DNA of 64,000 nucleotides from Granulosicoccus sp965214025 (GCA_965214025.1 CBDCAW010000040.1:1-64000); one strand, 5' to 3'. Counted from the stretch's first letter, positions 9,356 through 18,138 are shown. Translations and numbers: made by a program. The notes: generated by a model not told the origin, from the sequence alone.

Positions 9356-10483
9356 TTACCGGATCGGCGGTGCGTACAGCAGGCCGCCATTCGTCCACAG
9401 ATCGTTGACACCGCGCTCGAGCCCGAGCACGGTGTCGGGGCCCAGATGGCGCTCGTACGATTCGGCATAGTTGCCGACGTTTCGCACGATGGCGGCACAC
9501 CAGCCGGCATCGAGGCCCAGCCAGCGGCCGAGATTCTCATCCAGGCCCAGCAGGCGACGAGCTGATGGCGTCCGTTCAGTGGCGGCCGAATCGACCGTTG
9601 CCTGCGTGATGCCGAGCTCTTCAGCATTGATCATGCAGTTCAGAGACCAGCGCACCACATTCGTCCAGTTGGCGTCACCGCTGCGCACCATCGGCCCCAG
9701 CGGCTCCTTGGAGATGATCTCCGGCAGGATCGTGTAGTCGGCAGGCTCGGTGAAACGGCTGCGAAAGGCCGCCAGGGCCGAGCGATCGGCGGCGAGCGCC
9801 TGGCACTTGCCTGCTTCGAAGGCAGCAGCCAGTGCCGCTTCGCTCTCGAGATGAAACGGCCGGTAGCGGAGGCTTGCAAGCCGGAAGAAATCGATGGCAT
9901 TGAGTTCGGTGGTGGTATTGCGCGCCACGCAGATGCTGGCATCGTCGAGTTGCAGGGCACTGCGAATGCCGCCTCGCTTACTGACCATGAAGCCCTGGCC
10001 GTCGTGGTAATTGATACCGACGAACTCACCGAATCGTGCATTGCGCGTCAGGGTCCAGGTGGTGTTGCGACTCAGGATATCCACCCGGCGATTACCCAGT
10101 GCGCCGAAGCGTTCGTCCGAGTCCACCGTCACGTACTCGACCTTGTCGGCGTCGTCGAACACCGCGCTGGCCACTGCACGACACAGATCCACATCGAGCC
10201 CGGCGTATTCGCCCAGGCTGTTGGCCGTGGAAAAGCCTTGCAGGCCCTCGTGCACACCGCAGCGTAGCGTGCCGCGCTGTCGAACATCTTCAAGTGTGGA
10301 CGCATCGGCTGCAAGTGCCGCGGTCGACCAGACCAGCGCGAGGCCGCAGACCAGCACGGCCGTTGCCGATAGCCGCGGAAACCTTCGCCGGGTGCCATCG
10401 TACGCACCTGAGTACGCAGACTGGGCAGTCGATGTCTCGCGTGCAGTCATGTTCATGGCCTGGGTGTCACATTGATAACGCAC
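9356..10483 (-). CDS. General L-amino-acid ABC transporter substrate-binding protein (AapJ/BztA-like)
   Basis: About 365-375 aa. A signal peptide is present (LSATAVLVCGLALVWSTAALAA). The mature start TLEDVRQRGTLRCGVHEGLQGFS, the segment YAGLDVDLCRAVASAVFDD, and the end AESYERHLGPDTVLGLERGVNDLW followed by GGLLYAPPIR are characteristic of the AapJ type. It would bind a broad range of L-amino acids in the periplasm and hand them to an AapQMP-type permease, none of which is encoded here, so it is either an orphan or supplies a remote transporter. The start is uncertain: a GTG at 10483 or the ATG about ten codons in (MNMTARETS). No shift or truncation is visible. Confidence 0.85.
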   Translation of the reverse strand: MRYQCDTQAMNMTARETSTAQSAYSGAYDGTRRRFPRLSATAVLVCGLALVWSTAALAADASTLEDVRQRGTLRCGVHEGLQGFSTANSLGEYAGLDVDLCRAVASAVFDDADKVEYVTVDSDERFGALGNRRVDILSRNTTWTLTRNARFGEFVGINYHDGQGFMVSKRGGIRSALQLDDASICVARNTTTELNAIDFFRLASLRYRPFHLESEAALAAAFEAGKCQALAADRSALAAFRSRFTEPADYTILPEIISKEPLGPMVRSGDANWTNVVRWSLNCMINAEELGITQATVDSAATERTPSARRLLGLDENLGRWLGLDAGWCAAIVRNVGNYAESYERHLGPDTVLGLERGVNDLWTNGGLLYAPPIR

Positions 10484-10512
10484 ACGGGTACTACAAGCGT
10501 GCTACCGGGTTG

Positions 10513-11037
10513 CTACAGCGGTGCCGACGGCAGGACCCCACCTGCCACGATCCTTTCGACGTCCGCGAAAGCTTCAGGTGTCATGGGCCCTGTCTGCCGT
10601 GCGAACAGTTCACCATTCGGATCGATCAGCCAGTAGGTAGGTGTCGCTGTGTACGGCACTCCAGAACTCTCACGAATCTGCCGCATGTACACATCGCTGA
10701 AGGCCACCAGGTGCCCATAGCTGGTTTTATCCGCAGTCAGTCGATTCCTGATCGCATCGATCTTCTCGACGCCATCGATCACCACACCCAGGACCTGCGC
10801 ACCTGTGTTCCGATGGGCTTGGTGCAACGCATCGAGCAGTGGCTTCTGCTGCCGGCAGGCAATGCAATCGAGAGACCAGAACTGCACGAGCGTCCACTTG
10901 CCCTGACCGACATGCTGTGCGAGATGAACCCGATCGCCCTCCAGGTTCGTCATCTGAAACGCCAGCACCGTCCCCGGCAGGATAGGCAGCAGCACGCTGC
11001 AGAACCACATCAGAACCCACTGTCTCTGGCGTCTCAT
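10513..11037 (-). CDS. TlpA-like periplasmic thiol-disulfide protein
   Basis: 174 aa from ATG 11037, chosen over upstream in-frame starts because AGGAAGCGAGG precedes it and the protein then begins with a clean signal peptide (MRRQRQWVLMWFCSVLLPIL). The thioredoxin fold carries the redox motif CIAC in WSLDCIACRQQKP, then VLGVVIDG and PTYWLIDPNGELF, where TPTYW corresponds to the cis-Pro loop. It probably reduces or oxidises periplasmic cysteines or serves as a cytochrome-maturation-type thiol protein; the exact partner is unknown. It lies downstream of the tandem repeat array and the lipoprotein pair on the same strand. DsbB is encoded elsewhere in the window. Confidence 0.75.
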   Translation of the reverse strand: MRRQRQWVLMWFCSVLLPILPGTVLAFQMTNLEGDRVHLAQHVGQGKWTLVQFWSLDCIACRQQKPLLDALHQAHRNTGAQVLGVVIDGVEKIDAIRNRLTADKTSYGHLVAFSDVYMRQIRESSGVPYTATPTYWLIDPNGELFARQTGPMTPEAFADVERIVAGGVLPSAPL

Positions 11038-11118
11038 GGCCTCGCTTCCTGTGTTCAAAAGTGTATTGAACGATATATCGAAGGCCTTCGACGTGTCCGA
11101 AGCCTCAAAACGCAATCA

Positions 11119-11332
11119 CCCGGTGTTGGACAATCTCGGCCGGTCTGCAACCTCATCGCGACATGACCCGGTGCTGGACAATCTCGGCCTGTCTGCAACC
11201 TCATCGCGACGTGACCCGGTGTTGGACAATCTCGACTTGTCTGCGACCTCATCGCGACGTGACGCGGTGCTGGACAATCTCGACTTGTCTGCGACCTCAT
11301 CGCGACGTGACGCGGTGCTGGACAATCTCGAC
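11119..11332. repeat. 48-bp tandem repeat, about 4.5 copies
   Basis: Units begin at 11119, 11167, 11215, 11263 and 11311 (last partial, to 11332), each with the core TGGACAATCTCG and CCTCATCGCGACRTGA. Copies differ by only a few bases and sequence variants are grouped by neighbour, as expected from slippage or unequal exchange. The gene-proximal copy contains the last codons and stop of the adjacent lipoprotein gene (tail VEIVQHRVTSR), so the array is an amplification of that gene's 3' end. Because 48 is a multiple of 3, it stays open in several frames on both strands, which creates spurious ORFs. Confidence 0.95.
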
Positions 11333-12532
11333 AGGCACCGGAGAATTGTCGCTGGGGTGCCTGAAGCTGGCCCGCAGGCACGGTGACAGGTAGATCGCCG
11401 TCTCGGGTATACCGTAGCTCAGCAACTCCTCGCCAACCCGGGCACCCCGCGCGTCGGCAGCCGGGTTGCTGCCATCGGCATCGGTACAGGCGGTAATCTG
11501 GAAGACGTCGTCGGCCCGCACGTCACGGGTGAGCAAGCGGATCGCCTGCTTGTTGCCGACACCCAGCACCAGGGTTCTCGCGTCTTCGAAGATCAGCACC
11601 GTACGCCGCAGGCGCTCGAGGCCCGCGAGGCGCCGGTCAACCGAGCCTTCATCGGCACTCAGGAAGCGCTGGCGGGCCATCGACATGATCTGTGAGCCTT
11701 CCGTACGGGTCGTTGCAGGCAGCGTATCCGACACGCGCACCTGCAGCTCGTCGATGCCGGCACTGACCAGGCTGCCATCTGCGCTGCGCACGCCGGAAAT
11801 GAAGGTTGTCTCAGCGCCCCCCTGCTCCCTGAACGGGTTGTCGTCGATGACCAGCGAATCGGCGACGGCGCTGCCTTCGATGATCATCAGCGACGAGGGA
11901 AAGATCAGCTCATCGATCTCCACGAACTCGCGCCGCACCTGAATGGCATTGATCGACAACTGGTAGTCGTTCAACGGGCCGGCTTCGGTTTCTGCGAAAC
12001 GCTTGCTGTAGGTGGTGTAGTTCTGGCCCTGATCCGCACTGACCTGCTGCACGCCGTAGCCCGCATCCTCCAATGCCCGAATCAGCACGTTGCCGAAAGC
12101 CGACACCGGCCGGGATACCTGCAGTGTGGTACTGGCCGGGCGTACTTCCGGCAACTGCACCAGTACCGACACCAGGTTGGTGGCCACCAGGTTCAGCCGT
12201 CGCAGTTCAGCCTCCGAGGTCTGCGACACGACATCGGGAGCAGCGCCGATACGTGGCAGCCAGGCGCTGTCGTCGCGAGTTTCCACCGGGGCGAGTGCAC
12301 AGGCCTGCAGTAACATTGCCGCTACGATCAGCACCGGGATCGCCGCGCCCGATGTCGGTGCGCGCGGCGTCGGTGATGCACCCGTCATCGCACTGTCTGC
12401 GTTCCTGTCCGCGCGCGGCGTCGGTGATTCACCCGTCATCACACTGTCTGCGATCCTGTTTGCACGCCTGCCGGCGGCACCGAACACAGACCGGTACACA
12501 GCCTTGTAAAGGGCTCCGGGCGCGGCGCTCAC
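11297..12532 (-). CDS. Outer-membrane-type lipoprotein with divergent OmpA-like C-terminus (second of a paralogous pair)
   Basis: 411 aa from GTG 12532, whose TGA overlap with the upstream gene indicates coupling. An internal ATG at 12388 would put the lipobox (AAMLLQAC, Cys 78 or Cys 30) at a more usual distance. After the lipobox the protein has the same plan as its upstream neighbour: LNLVATNLVSVLVQLPEVRPASTT, then ALEDAGYGVQQVSADQG, then a late segment TLVLGVGNKQAIRLLTRD and GARVGEELLSYGIPETAIYLSPC...VPVEIVQH, which resembles the end of OmpA/Pal domains (peptidoglycan contact). The N-terminal extension contains a 17-residue duplication. The C-terminus falls inside the 48-bp repeat array. 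Function is unknown beyond probable envelope anchoring. Confidence 0.7.
   Translation of the reverse strand: MSAAPGALYKAVYRSVFGAAGRRANRIADSVMTGESPTPRADRNADSAMTGASPTPRAPTSGAAIPVLIVAAMLLQACALAPVETRDDSAWLPRIGAAPDVVSQTSEAELRRLNLVATNLVSVLVQLPEVRPASTTLQVSRPVSAFGNVLIRALEDAGYGVQQVSADQGQNYTTYSKRFAETEAGPLNDYQLSINAIQVRREFVEIDELIFPSSLMIIEGSAVADSLVIDDNPFREQGGAETTFISGVRSADGSLVSAGIDELQVRVSDTLPATTRTEGSQIMSMARQRFLSADEGSVDRRLAGLERLRRTVLIFEDARTLVLGVGNKQAIRLLTRDVRADDVFQITACTDADGSNPAADARGARVGEELLSYGIPETAIYLSPCLRASFRHPSDNSPVPVEIVQHRVTSR
12361..12462. repeat. Two-copy 51-bp direct repeat inside the lipoprotein N-terminus
   Basis: CGCGCGGCGTCGGTGATKCA is found at 12361 and again at 12412, and the similarity covers about 50 bp. 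On the protein level this duplicates a 17-residue segment (ADSAMTGASPTPRA / ADSVMTGESPTPRA). The spacing is a multiple of three so the frame is kept. Each copy carries a candidate ATG, so the duplication also duplicated a possible start site. Confidence 0.85.
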
Positions 12533-13704
12533 ACGCGGTTCCTGCGCAACAGTTCGATGACCACGCCGCGACTCGGAAACCGGTCACCGGCACTGGTCGG
12601 GGCCCAGCAGCCCTCATCGAGAATATGATCACGACTGATGCCCAGCGACATCAGCTCCTCGGTTACGCGCCCCGAGCGCCCTAACGCCAGGCCTTCATTG
12701 CCGATCGCCAGTGCCGTGTAGCCATTGCTGCAGCCAACCAGACTGATCAAGTCCGTACGTTCCTGGTACTGATCGACCAGTTGGCGTATCACGCTCTTGC
12801 CTTGCTCGCCGAGGCGCATGGAATCGTTCGGAAAGATCACCACCTGGCGGGAGATACCGACATGGCTTCGGGCAATTCCGCCGAAATTCATGGTATTTCC
12901 ATAGAAACGGTTACCGACCTCGACCTGGCTCGTGTTCAAGGCCTGCAGGCTGGGTCCCTGCGATGTCGAGCGGGCCACATTCCTGACCACACCCGCTGTG
13001 ATCAGCGAGATCATCGGGACCTCGACCGGCGCGGTACTTTGCGAGACGTGGCTGACCCTGGTCAGCGAGCTGCTGGTGGCTCGGCCCGGCATCGCATCGG
13101 CAAAGCCTGAATCGTCCACCTCGACCGGCAATCGGGAGCCCGCGAGCCGGACGGGCGAATCAGGAACCGATCGACCGGTGGCGTCCAGGCGATAGCGGCG
13201 GGATACCTCTACATCGCCGATACTCAGGCTGTAGTTCAGACGCGATATGCCGCTGCCGGGGGTCTCGCCGGCGTCGACCGCGTTACGCTCGTAGTGCAGC
13301 AAGTGTGCACCCAGGTCAGTATCTACCCGCTGGATGCCGTAGCCTGCCGCTACCAGACGTGTGACGAGAAGTTGGCCGAGCGGGTCGGTGTGCGCCCGTG
13401 TCTGAATCGTGGTGGACATCGGTGGCAGCACCTGCGCGAGCACGGCCACCAGGTTGTCGCTGGCGAGGCGGTCCAGTGAGACCGCCTTGCGAGCCCTGGG
13501 TGTTGCAGGCCAGCTTACGGATTCGCTACGGGCTTCCTGGCGCGCTGCTTCGACTGCGTCTTGCTGTGCCTGCTCGCTCGCCAGATGAGCACTGATCGAG
13601 CTGCAGCCGATGATATTTGCCAGCGATAGGAGCAGCAGCGACAGCAGCCCTCGGCGGGTGTAGTAGGTTGCCAGGGAACCGCGATGACGAGGGGGGTGCG
13701 ACAT
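12529..13704 (-). CDS. Lipoprotein with divergent OmpA-like C-terminus (first of pair)
   Basis: 391 aa from ATG 13704. Signal peptide with twin Arg near the front (YYTRRGLLSLLLLSLANIIGC), lipobox IIGC with Cys 34. The middle has SLDRLASDNLVAVLAQVLPPMSTT and RLVAAGYGIQRVDTDLG, both closely paralleled in the following gene. The end has VIRQLVDQYQERTDLISLVG, ALGRSGRVTEELMSLGISRDHI and VVIELLRR, resembling the peptidoglycan-binding OmpA-like fold but divergent. It overlaps the next gene by GTGA, so the two are expressed together. Both are probably inner-leaflet outer-membrane lipoproteins. No known name was recognised. Confidence 0.75.
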   Translation of the reverse strand: MSHPPRHRGSLATYYTRRGLLSLLLLSLANIIGCSSISAHLASEQAQQDAVEAARQEARSESVSWPATPRARKAVSLDRLASDNLVAVLAQVLPPMSTTIQTRAHTDPLGQLLVTRLVAAGYGIQRVDTDLGAHLLHYERNAVDAGETPGSGISRLNYSLSIGDVEVSRRYRLDATGRSVPDSPVRLAGSRLPVEVDDSGFADAMPGRATSSSLTRVSHVSQSTAPVEVPMISLITAGVVRNVARSTSQGPSLQALNTSQVEVGNRFYGNTMNFGGIARSHVGISRQVVIFPNDSMRLGEQGKSVIRQLVDQYQERTDLISLVGCSNGYTALAIGNEGLALGRSGRVTEELMSLGISRDHILDEGCWAPTSAGDRFPSRGVVIELLRRNRV

Positions 13705-13901
13705 GATGAACGAACTCCTGAGGCTTCACATCTCGGCGCGGCTCCCACGCCGGCGCCGTGCAGGCTATCGACTCTCATGCCAACCCGACTGCGCTCGTTG
13801 CCTCGATATCGGCTCGACACGAGCGTTCACCAGCCGCATACTTCCGATCTTGCTGCTGCTCACAGTTTCTCTCTCACCGATTTCGCCGATCTCAAATTCA
13901 G

Positions 13902-15266
13902 ATGTCCTCACCCGAGCACCTCGCTGACCGATTTCCCGCTGACTTCCTCTTCGGCGTGGCAACCGCCGCCTATCAGATCGAGGGTGCCGTTGCTGAAGAT
14001 GGCCGCCAGCCTTCCATCTGGGACGCCTTCTCGCACGCGCCCGGACGTGTGGTCAACGGGGATACCGGCGACGTGGCCTGTGATCACTACCACCGCTGGT
14101 CGGCGGACCTGGACCTCATCCGGCAGCTCGGCGTCGGTGCATACCGTTTCTCGCTCGCCTGGCCGCGCATCATTCCCGACGGCAAGGGTGCCGTGAATCC
14201 GCGTGGGCTCGCGTTCTACGATCGCCTGATCGATGGATGCCTCGAACGCGGCCTGCAGACTCACGGCACGCTCTATCACTGGGATCTACCGCTGGCACTG
14301 CAGGAACGTGGCGGCTGGGCCAATCGCGGCACGGCTGAGCGGTTCGCGGACTACGCACGCGTGGTAATCGAACATCTGGGCGACAGGCTCGATGCACTGA
14401 CCACTTTCAACGAGCCCTGGTGCTCGGCCTACCTGGGCCACCGGGCCGGGGTGCATGCACCGGGCCTGACAAGCCTGGATACCACCCTGGCGGTCATTCA
14501 TCATCAGCACCTTGCACACGGGCTGGCGGTGCAATCGATGCGTTCGGTGCGAACCGACCTGCCGCTGGGCATCGTGCTCAATGCACACGCTGTCTACCCG
14601 GCCTCCGATGAGGATGCCGATCACGAAGCCGCACAGCGCCACGATGCCTTTCACAACGGTCTGTACTTCGCACCGCTGTTCCACGGGCGCTACCCGGCGT
14701 CCGTAATGAACGTTCTTGCGCAACGCATGCCCGGTGAATTCGAAGCGGACCTCGAGCAAATTCATCAACCCCTGGATTACTGGGGTCTGAATTTCTACAC
14801 ACCCACGCGAGTCAAAGCGGCAGGTACCGAGCACACCGAGTACCCGATGACGGAGCCGGCGCCGATGCTCCCTACGGTGCCACGTACCGATATCGGCTGG
14901 GAGATCGCACCCGATACTTTGGGCGAACTCATCAACCGGTTGTACGAGCAGTACCCTTTGCCACCGTGCTACATCACGGAAAACGGCGCCGCATTCAATG
15001 ATCCGATGAAGCAGGGTATCGTTGCCGATCAGCGCCGTATCGACTACCTCGACGAACATCTGACGGTGATTGCCGCGCTGTGCGAGTCAGGTGTGGCCCT
15101 CAAGGGCTACTTTGCCTGGAGTCTGATGGATAACTTCGAGTGGGCCGAGGGGTACACCATGCGCTTCGGCATCGTGCACGTCGACTACGGCACTCAGGTG
15201 CGAACGATCAAGGCAAGCGGTGAATGGTACGCCAACCTTGCCCGTGCCCACCGCGAATCGGGTTAG
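13902..15266 (+). CDS. Family 1 glycoside hydrolase, beta-glucosidase
   Basis: 454 aa from ATG 13902, chosen because the family N-terminus (FPADFLFGVATAAYQIEGA) begins about 10 residues later; longer in-frame starts would add an unrelated extension. The acid/base is E171 in TFNEPW and the nucleophile is E360 in ITENGAAF. DIWDAFSH-like and FSLAWPRI segments confirm GH1. It hydrolyses beta-1,4-linked glucosides or galactosides such as cellobiose with retention. There is no signal peptide, so it is cytoplasmic, acting on imported disaccharides. The GH10 xylanase lipoprotein elsewhere in the window fits a plant or algal polysaccharide diet. Confidence 0.95.
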   Translation: MSSPEHLADRFPADFLFGVATAAYQIEGAVAEDGRQPSIWDAFSHAPGRVVNGDTGDVACDHYHRWSADLDLIRQLGVGAYRFSLAWPRIIPDGKGAVNPRGLAFYDRLIDGCLERGLQTHGTLYHWDLPLALQERGGWANRGTAERFADYARVVIEHLGDRLDALTTFNEPWCSAYLGHRAGVHAPGLTSLDTTLAVIHHQHLAHGLAVQSMRSVRTDLPLGIVLNAHAVYPASDEDADHEAAQRHDAFHNGLYFAPLFHGRYPASVMNVLAQRMPGEFEADLEQIHQPLDYWGLNFYTPTRVKAAGTEHTEYPMTEPAPMLPTVPRTDIGWEIAPDTLGELINRLYEQYPLPPCYITENGAAFNDPMKQGIVADQRRIDYLDEHLTVIAALCESGVALKGYFAWSLMDNFEWAEGYTMRFGIVHVDYGTQVRTIKASGEWYANLARAHRESG

Positions 15267-15272
15267 CGTCCA

Positions 15273-16049
15273 CTACGGCTGGCGTAGGGGCGAATCTCTT
15301 TTCAGCACCGGATCCAAGGCCTTCAGTGTCGCGTCATTCAGCGCGCTCCATCTGGCCGCACAGGACTGCCGACGTTTGGCGCCGCTCAGGGCTGCCGGCA
15401 ACAGCCGCGCATGCGCCGCCGGATCCTGGCCCAGTATCCAGCACCCGATCTGATCTTCACGCAACTGGTACAGGCTGTGCCGGTGCCAGAAGTCATCCAG
15501 CGAACCATCGAGCTTCTGGGAAGCATCGGCGAACGCCGAGACGTTGGCAAACCATTGCTCGCCGCCATTGTCCCACTGCCCCAGCGTCACCCAGGTAGAC
15601 ATGGCCTCCGCCTGTAGATCGACATCGAAGTTCTGCTTTCCGGCGAGCGGCGCGCTGCTTGCCAATGCGTGCCCCAGCAGGTAATACAGCGTGTACTCGA
15701 CAACGTCGAGCGCCCGTTCCAGCGCTTCGTCGCGATCTTCCACCAGCTCAGACTGCGTGGCTATGGCGTGAGCCAGATAGCCGTTAGGCAGATTGAGCAC
15801 GTGAGTGTCAGTATTCATCGACGGGCCCTCACTCGACCCCAGCGCCAGCACGAGAGAGGGTTCCAGTTCGAAATTCTGTTCCACCAGCGCGACGAAATCG
15901 GACAGTATTCGGCTATCCGCCAGGATCGTCATAACCTGCTGATCGACTTCCTTGCCGCCGTCTTGCCACTGCAACGTCACACCGGCCTGACTACCGAGTG
16001 AGAAGGACACGGTAGTGGCCAGCAGCAGAACCCGCAAGTTCGTCGTCAT
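15273..16049 (-). CDS. Secreted DUF4344-type protein with degenerate metallopeptidase motif
   Basis: 258 aa from ATG 16049, which gives a signal peptide (MTTNLRVLLLATTVSFSLGSQA). The family (putative metallopeptidases) is recognised from the end: DDFWHRHSLYQLREDQIGCWILGQDP, then RRQSCAARWSALN. In the position where relatives have a HExxH helix this protein has TLYYLLGHALAS, so the first His and the Glu are replaced by Tyr and Leu and only the last His remains. It is therefore probably not an active peptidase, possibly a binding or structural derivative. It lies tail-to-tail with the beta-glucosidase gene, 7 bp apart. Confidence 0.55.
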   Translation of the reverse strand: MTTNLRVLLLATTVSFSLGSQAGVTLQWQDGGKEVDQQVMTILADSRILSDFVALVEQNFELEPSLVLALGSSEGPSMNTDTHVLNLPNGYLAHAIATQSELVEDRDEALERALDVVEYTLYYLLGHALASSAPLAGKQNFDVDLQAEAMSTWVTLGQWDNGGEQWFANVSAFADASQKLDGSLDDFWHRHSLYQLREDQIGCWILGQDPAAHARLLPAALSGAKRRQSCAARWSALNDATLKALDPVLKRDSPLRQP

Positions 16050-16209
16050 CGAGCGGCAGACACCACGGTTGGCGTGTTTTGGCGAACGTATGAGCGAATC
16101 ACGGATACACGAGCCGCCCACCGAAGCTGAAGCCAGGTTTACCGGGCCGGGGTATGCTGGACCTGAAAATGATCGGAACAAGGCGGGTTATCAGAGCTGG
16201 TTCGCGGGA

Positions 16210-16232
16210 GCGCTGAATTTTATTATACTTTT
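16210..16232 (-). promoter_or_regulatory. Possible -10 element for the DUF4344 gene
   Basis: An AT-rich patch in a GC-rich genome contains TATAAT on the minus strand (complement of 16222-16227), about 170 bp upstream of the DUF4344 start. The -35 region is weak. The assignment is tentative. Confidence 0.3.
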
Positions 16233-16288
16233 CGTAATCTTTCCGAACTCATTGTTGGCACGCGCAGAGCGATGTAAACAAACGGCTT

Positions 16289-16687
16289 TTACCCCCACGC
16301 TCGCGCGGCCAATGCGCCCAGCACCGCACAGCTTGCCGACAGCACGGTACCCCATGCCACGTCCACCAGACTCATCAGCGGCGGCCAATTCTTCAACGTC
16401 GACCAGTTGGTCATGTCGTAGGTGCCGTAGGCCATCAACCCGACCAGCGCACCGTAACCCGCCACGCTCGCCAGGCTGACGTCGGAACCGGGTCGCACCG
16501 CGAGGAACACAAGCCCTCCCGCGTAAAACAGGTAGAAGAGCGCCGCAGGGGCGACAACGATGCTGTCGCGCATCAGATCGCCCAACTGATTCGCGTAGAA
16601 GCTGCGAGCGATCAGGCCGAGCCAGATGCCATCGATGATCAGAAACGCCACGGCAGTGGCAGCGTAGGCGACGAGAAAGGGTTTCAT
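16289..16687 (-). CDS. DUF2177 family inner-membrane protein
   Basis: 132 aa from ATG 16687 (MKPFLVAYAATAVAFLIIDGIWLG). Four predicted membrane helices: about 4-24, 45-66, 72-92 and 108-130. LIARSFYANQLGDLMRD, YGTYDMTNWSTLKNWP and VDVAWGTVLSA are the typical family blocks. Function of the family is unknown. Full length, no anomalies. It is a single gene between the RluA-type synthase and the DUF4344 gene on the same strand. Confidence 0.85.
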   Translation of the reverse strand: MKPFLVAYAATAVAFLIIDGIWLGLIARSFYANQLGDLMRDSIVVAPAALFYLFYAGGLVFLAVRPGSDVSLASVAGYGALVGLMAYGTYDMTNWSTLKNWPPLMSLVDVAWGTVLSASCAVLGALAARAWG

Positions 16688-16775
16688 GATGGCTCGGTTC
16701 CTGTGCACGTTGCCGGAAGTGCCAACTGTTACGACACTCGGTTGGTAGCGAGATCACCTGGTGAACGACCTTGGC

Positions 16776-17456
16776 TCAGAAAGGGACCGCCGCTTCCAGA
16801 CAGAGCCACACGCCGGTAATCGGATGCGTCACCATCAAACGTTCGGCATGCAGCATGAGCTGCGAGGGAGTGTTCACATGAACGGGTTCGGTTGACCGGG
16901 AACCGTAGAGACGATCACCGATGATCGGCGTATTCAGCCCGCGCGGATGCGCCATATGCACACGCAGCTGATGCGTACGGCCGGTTCTGGGATGAAGGAT
17001 GACCCGGCAAGGCGACAATCCCTGATCGCAGCGACGCCAGCTCGTCGAGGCCGTCTTGCCATGGGTATCACAGACGATCTGGTGGGGTCGATCGTCGATG
17101 TCGAGCCGAAGCGGCAGATCGATCAGACCGGCCATACCCGGCGGCGGCGCCTCGAGTATCGCCACGTAGCGCTTGACGGTCTGGCGCCGTTCGAACTGTT
17201 GTTGCAGATGCCGGTGAACCTCGCGCGTCTTGGCCAGGACCATGACGCCGGAGGTATCCATGTCGAGCCGATGTACCAACACCGGTCCGGACACGTCAGA
17301 GCGCTGTACCAGTAGCCGACTGTGAACGGAATCGTGAACGTGAATACCCGGTTGAGACAGCAGGCCCGAAGGCTTGTCGACCGCGATCAACCAGTCGTCT
17401 TCGAAGACGATCGACAGATCGGTGCCGGTCACCGGCGCTGCATCGGACCTGATCAT
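16776..17456 (-). CDS. RluA-family pseudouridine synthase
   Basis: 226 aa from ATG 17456. The catalytic motif HRLDMDTSG has the nucleophilic Asp at 65. AVDKPSGLLSQPG and HPRTGRTHQLRVHMAH complete the RluA signatures. It isomerises uridine to pseudouridine in rRNA or tRNA. There is no S4 domain, so it is closer to the RluA/TruC-like short members; the target site cannot be set from sequence alone. It sits head-to-head with psiE. Confidence 0.9.
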   Translation of the reverse strand: MIRSDAAPVTGTDLSIVFEDDWLIAVDKPSGLLSQPGIHVHDSVHSRLLVQRSDVSGPVLVHRLDMDTSGVMVLAKTREVHRHLQQQFERRQTVKRYVAILEAPPPGMAGLIDLPLRLDIDDRPHQIVCDTHGKTASTSWRRCDQGLSPCRVILHPRTGRTHQLRVHMAHPRGLNTPIIGDRLYGSRSTEPVHVNTPSQLMLHAERLMVTHPITGVWLCLEAAVPF

Positions 17457-17588
17457 GAGGCAGCCTACCGCAGTTGCACACCGGCCATTCGGCCGGCCAT
17501 CTTCAGAACAGCGCACCGCAGTTGCAGATGGGATGGGGGACTTGCTACCTTGTGAAGCCTACGAATTCCATCGGATAGCAGCTCGCTC

Positions 17589-18059
17589 ATGCAACATGAC
17601 CATCCCCTGCTCGTCCGGGTTCGAAAATCGATGGATACCGGTCTCGTCGCCGTCGAGATCGCAGGCCTGCTGATCATAGGGCTTGCCACCGCCTTCGCGA
17701 TCGGCAAGGAAATGCAGGTGATGTTGGTGAATCGGGATGTCACCCTGGCTGATCTGCTGTTGATGTTTCTGTATCTCGAGGTGTTGGCGATGATCGGTCA
17801 GTATCTGCGCACCGGACAGATCCAGGTACGCTTTCCTCTTTATATCGCAATGGTCGCACTGGCCCGTTATCTGATCATCGATGCCAAGGATATCGATGCC
17901 GTCCGCATCCTGGCAGTGGCGGCGGCCATCCTTCTGCTGACCATCGGCGTGCTGGTGCTGCGATACGGGCACACCACCTTCCCCTACGCCGAAAATCAGC
18001 GTTACCGTTCCGATGACGATGACGAATCGACCGGAAAGGCTGACGAGGCATCGTTGTAG
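17589..18059 (+). CDS. psiE: PsiE-like phosphate-starvation-inducible membrane protein
   Basis: 156 aa from ATG 17589. Four hydrophobic helices and the PsiE family blocks MLVNRDVTLADLLLMFLYLEV, YLRTGQIQVRFPLYIAMVAL and ARYLIIDAKDID. The C-terminal tail is acidic. The molecular role of PsiE is not known; in Escherichia coli it is induced by phosphate starvation, but no Pho box was recognised here. It is divergent from the RluA-type gene. Confidence 0.85.
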   Translation: MQHDHPLLVRVRKSMDTGLVAVEIAGLLIIGLATAFAIGKEMQVMLVNRDVTLADLLLMFLYLEVLAMIGQYLRTGQIQVRFPLYIAMVALARYLIIDAKDIDAVRILAVAAAILLLTIGVLVLRYGHTTFPYAENQRYRSDDDDESTGKADEASL

Positions 18060-18138
18060 ACGTCGAGCAATTGACATTGCGCTGCGGACGTCGGAAAACA
18101 TCGGAGCTGCGAATATTCGATCGGCGGTACCGGAATTG

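Noticed and set aside
11036..11386. Plus-strand 116-residue protein with 16-residue repeats (DNLxxSATSSRRD)
   Set aside because: Arises from the 48-bp tandem repeat, which is open on both strands; no ribosome site, and it overlaps the lipoprotein end.
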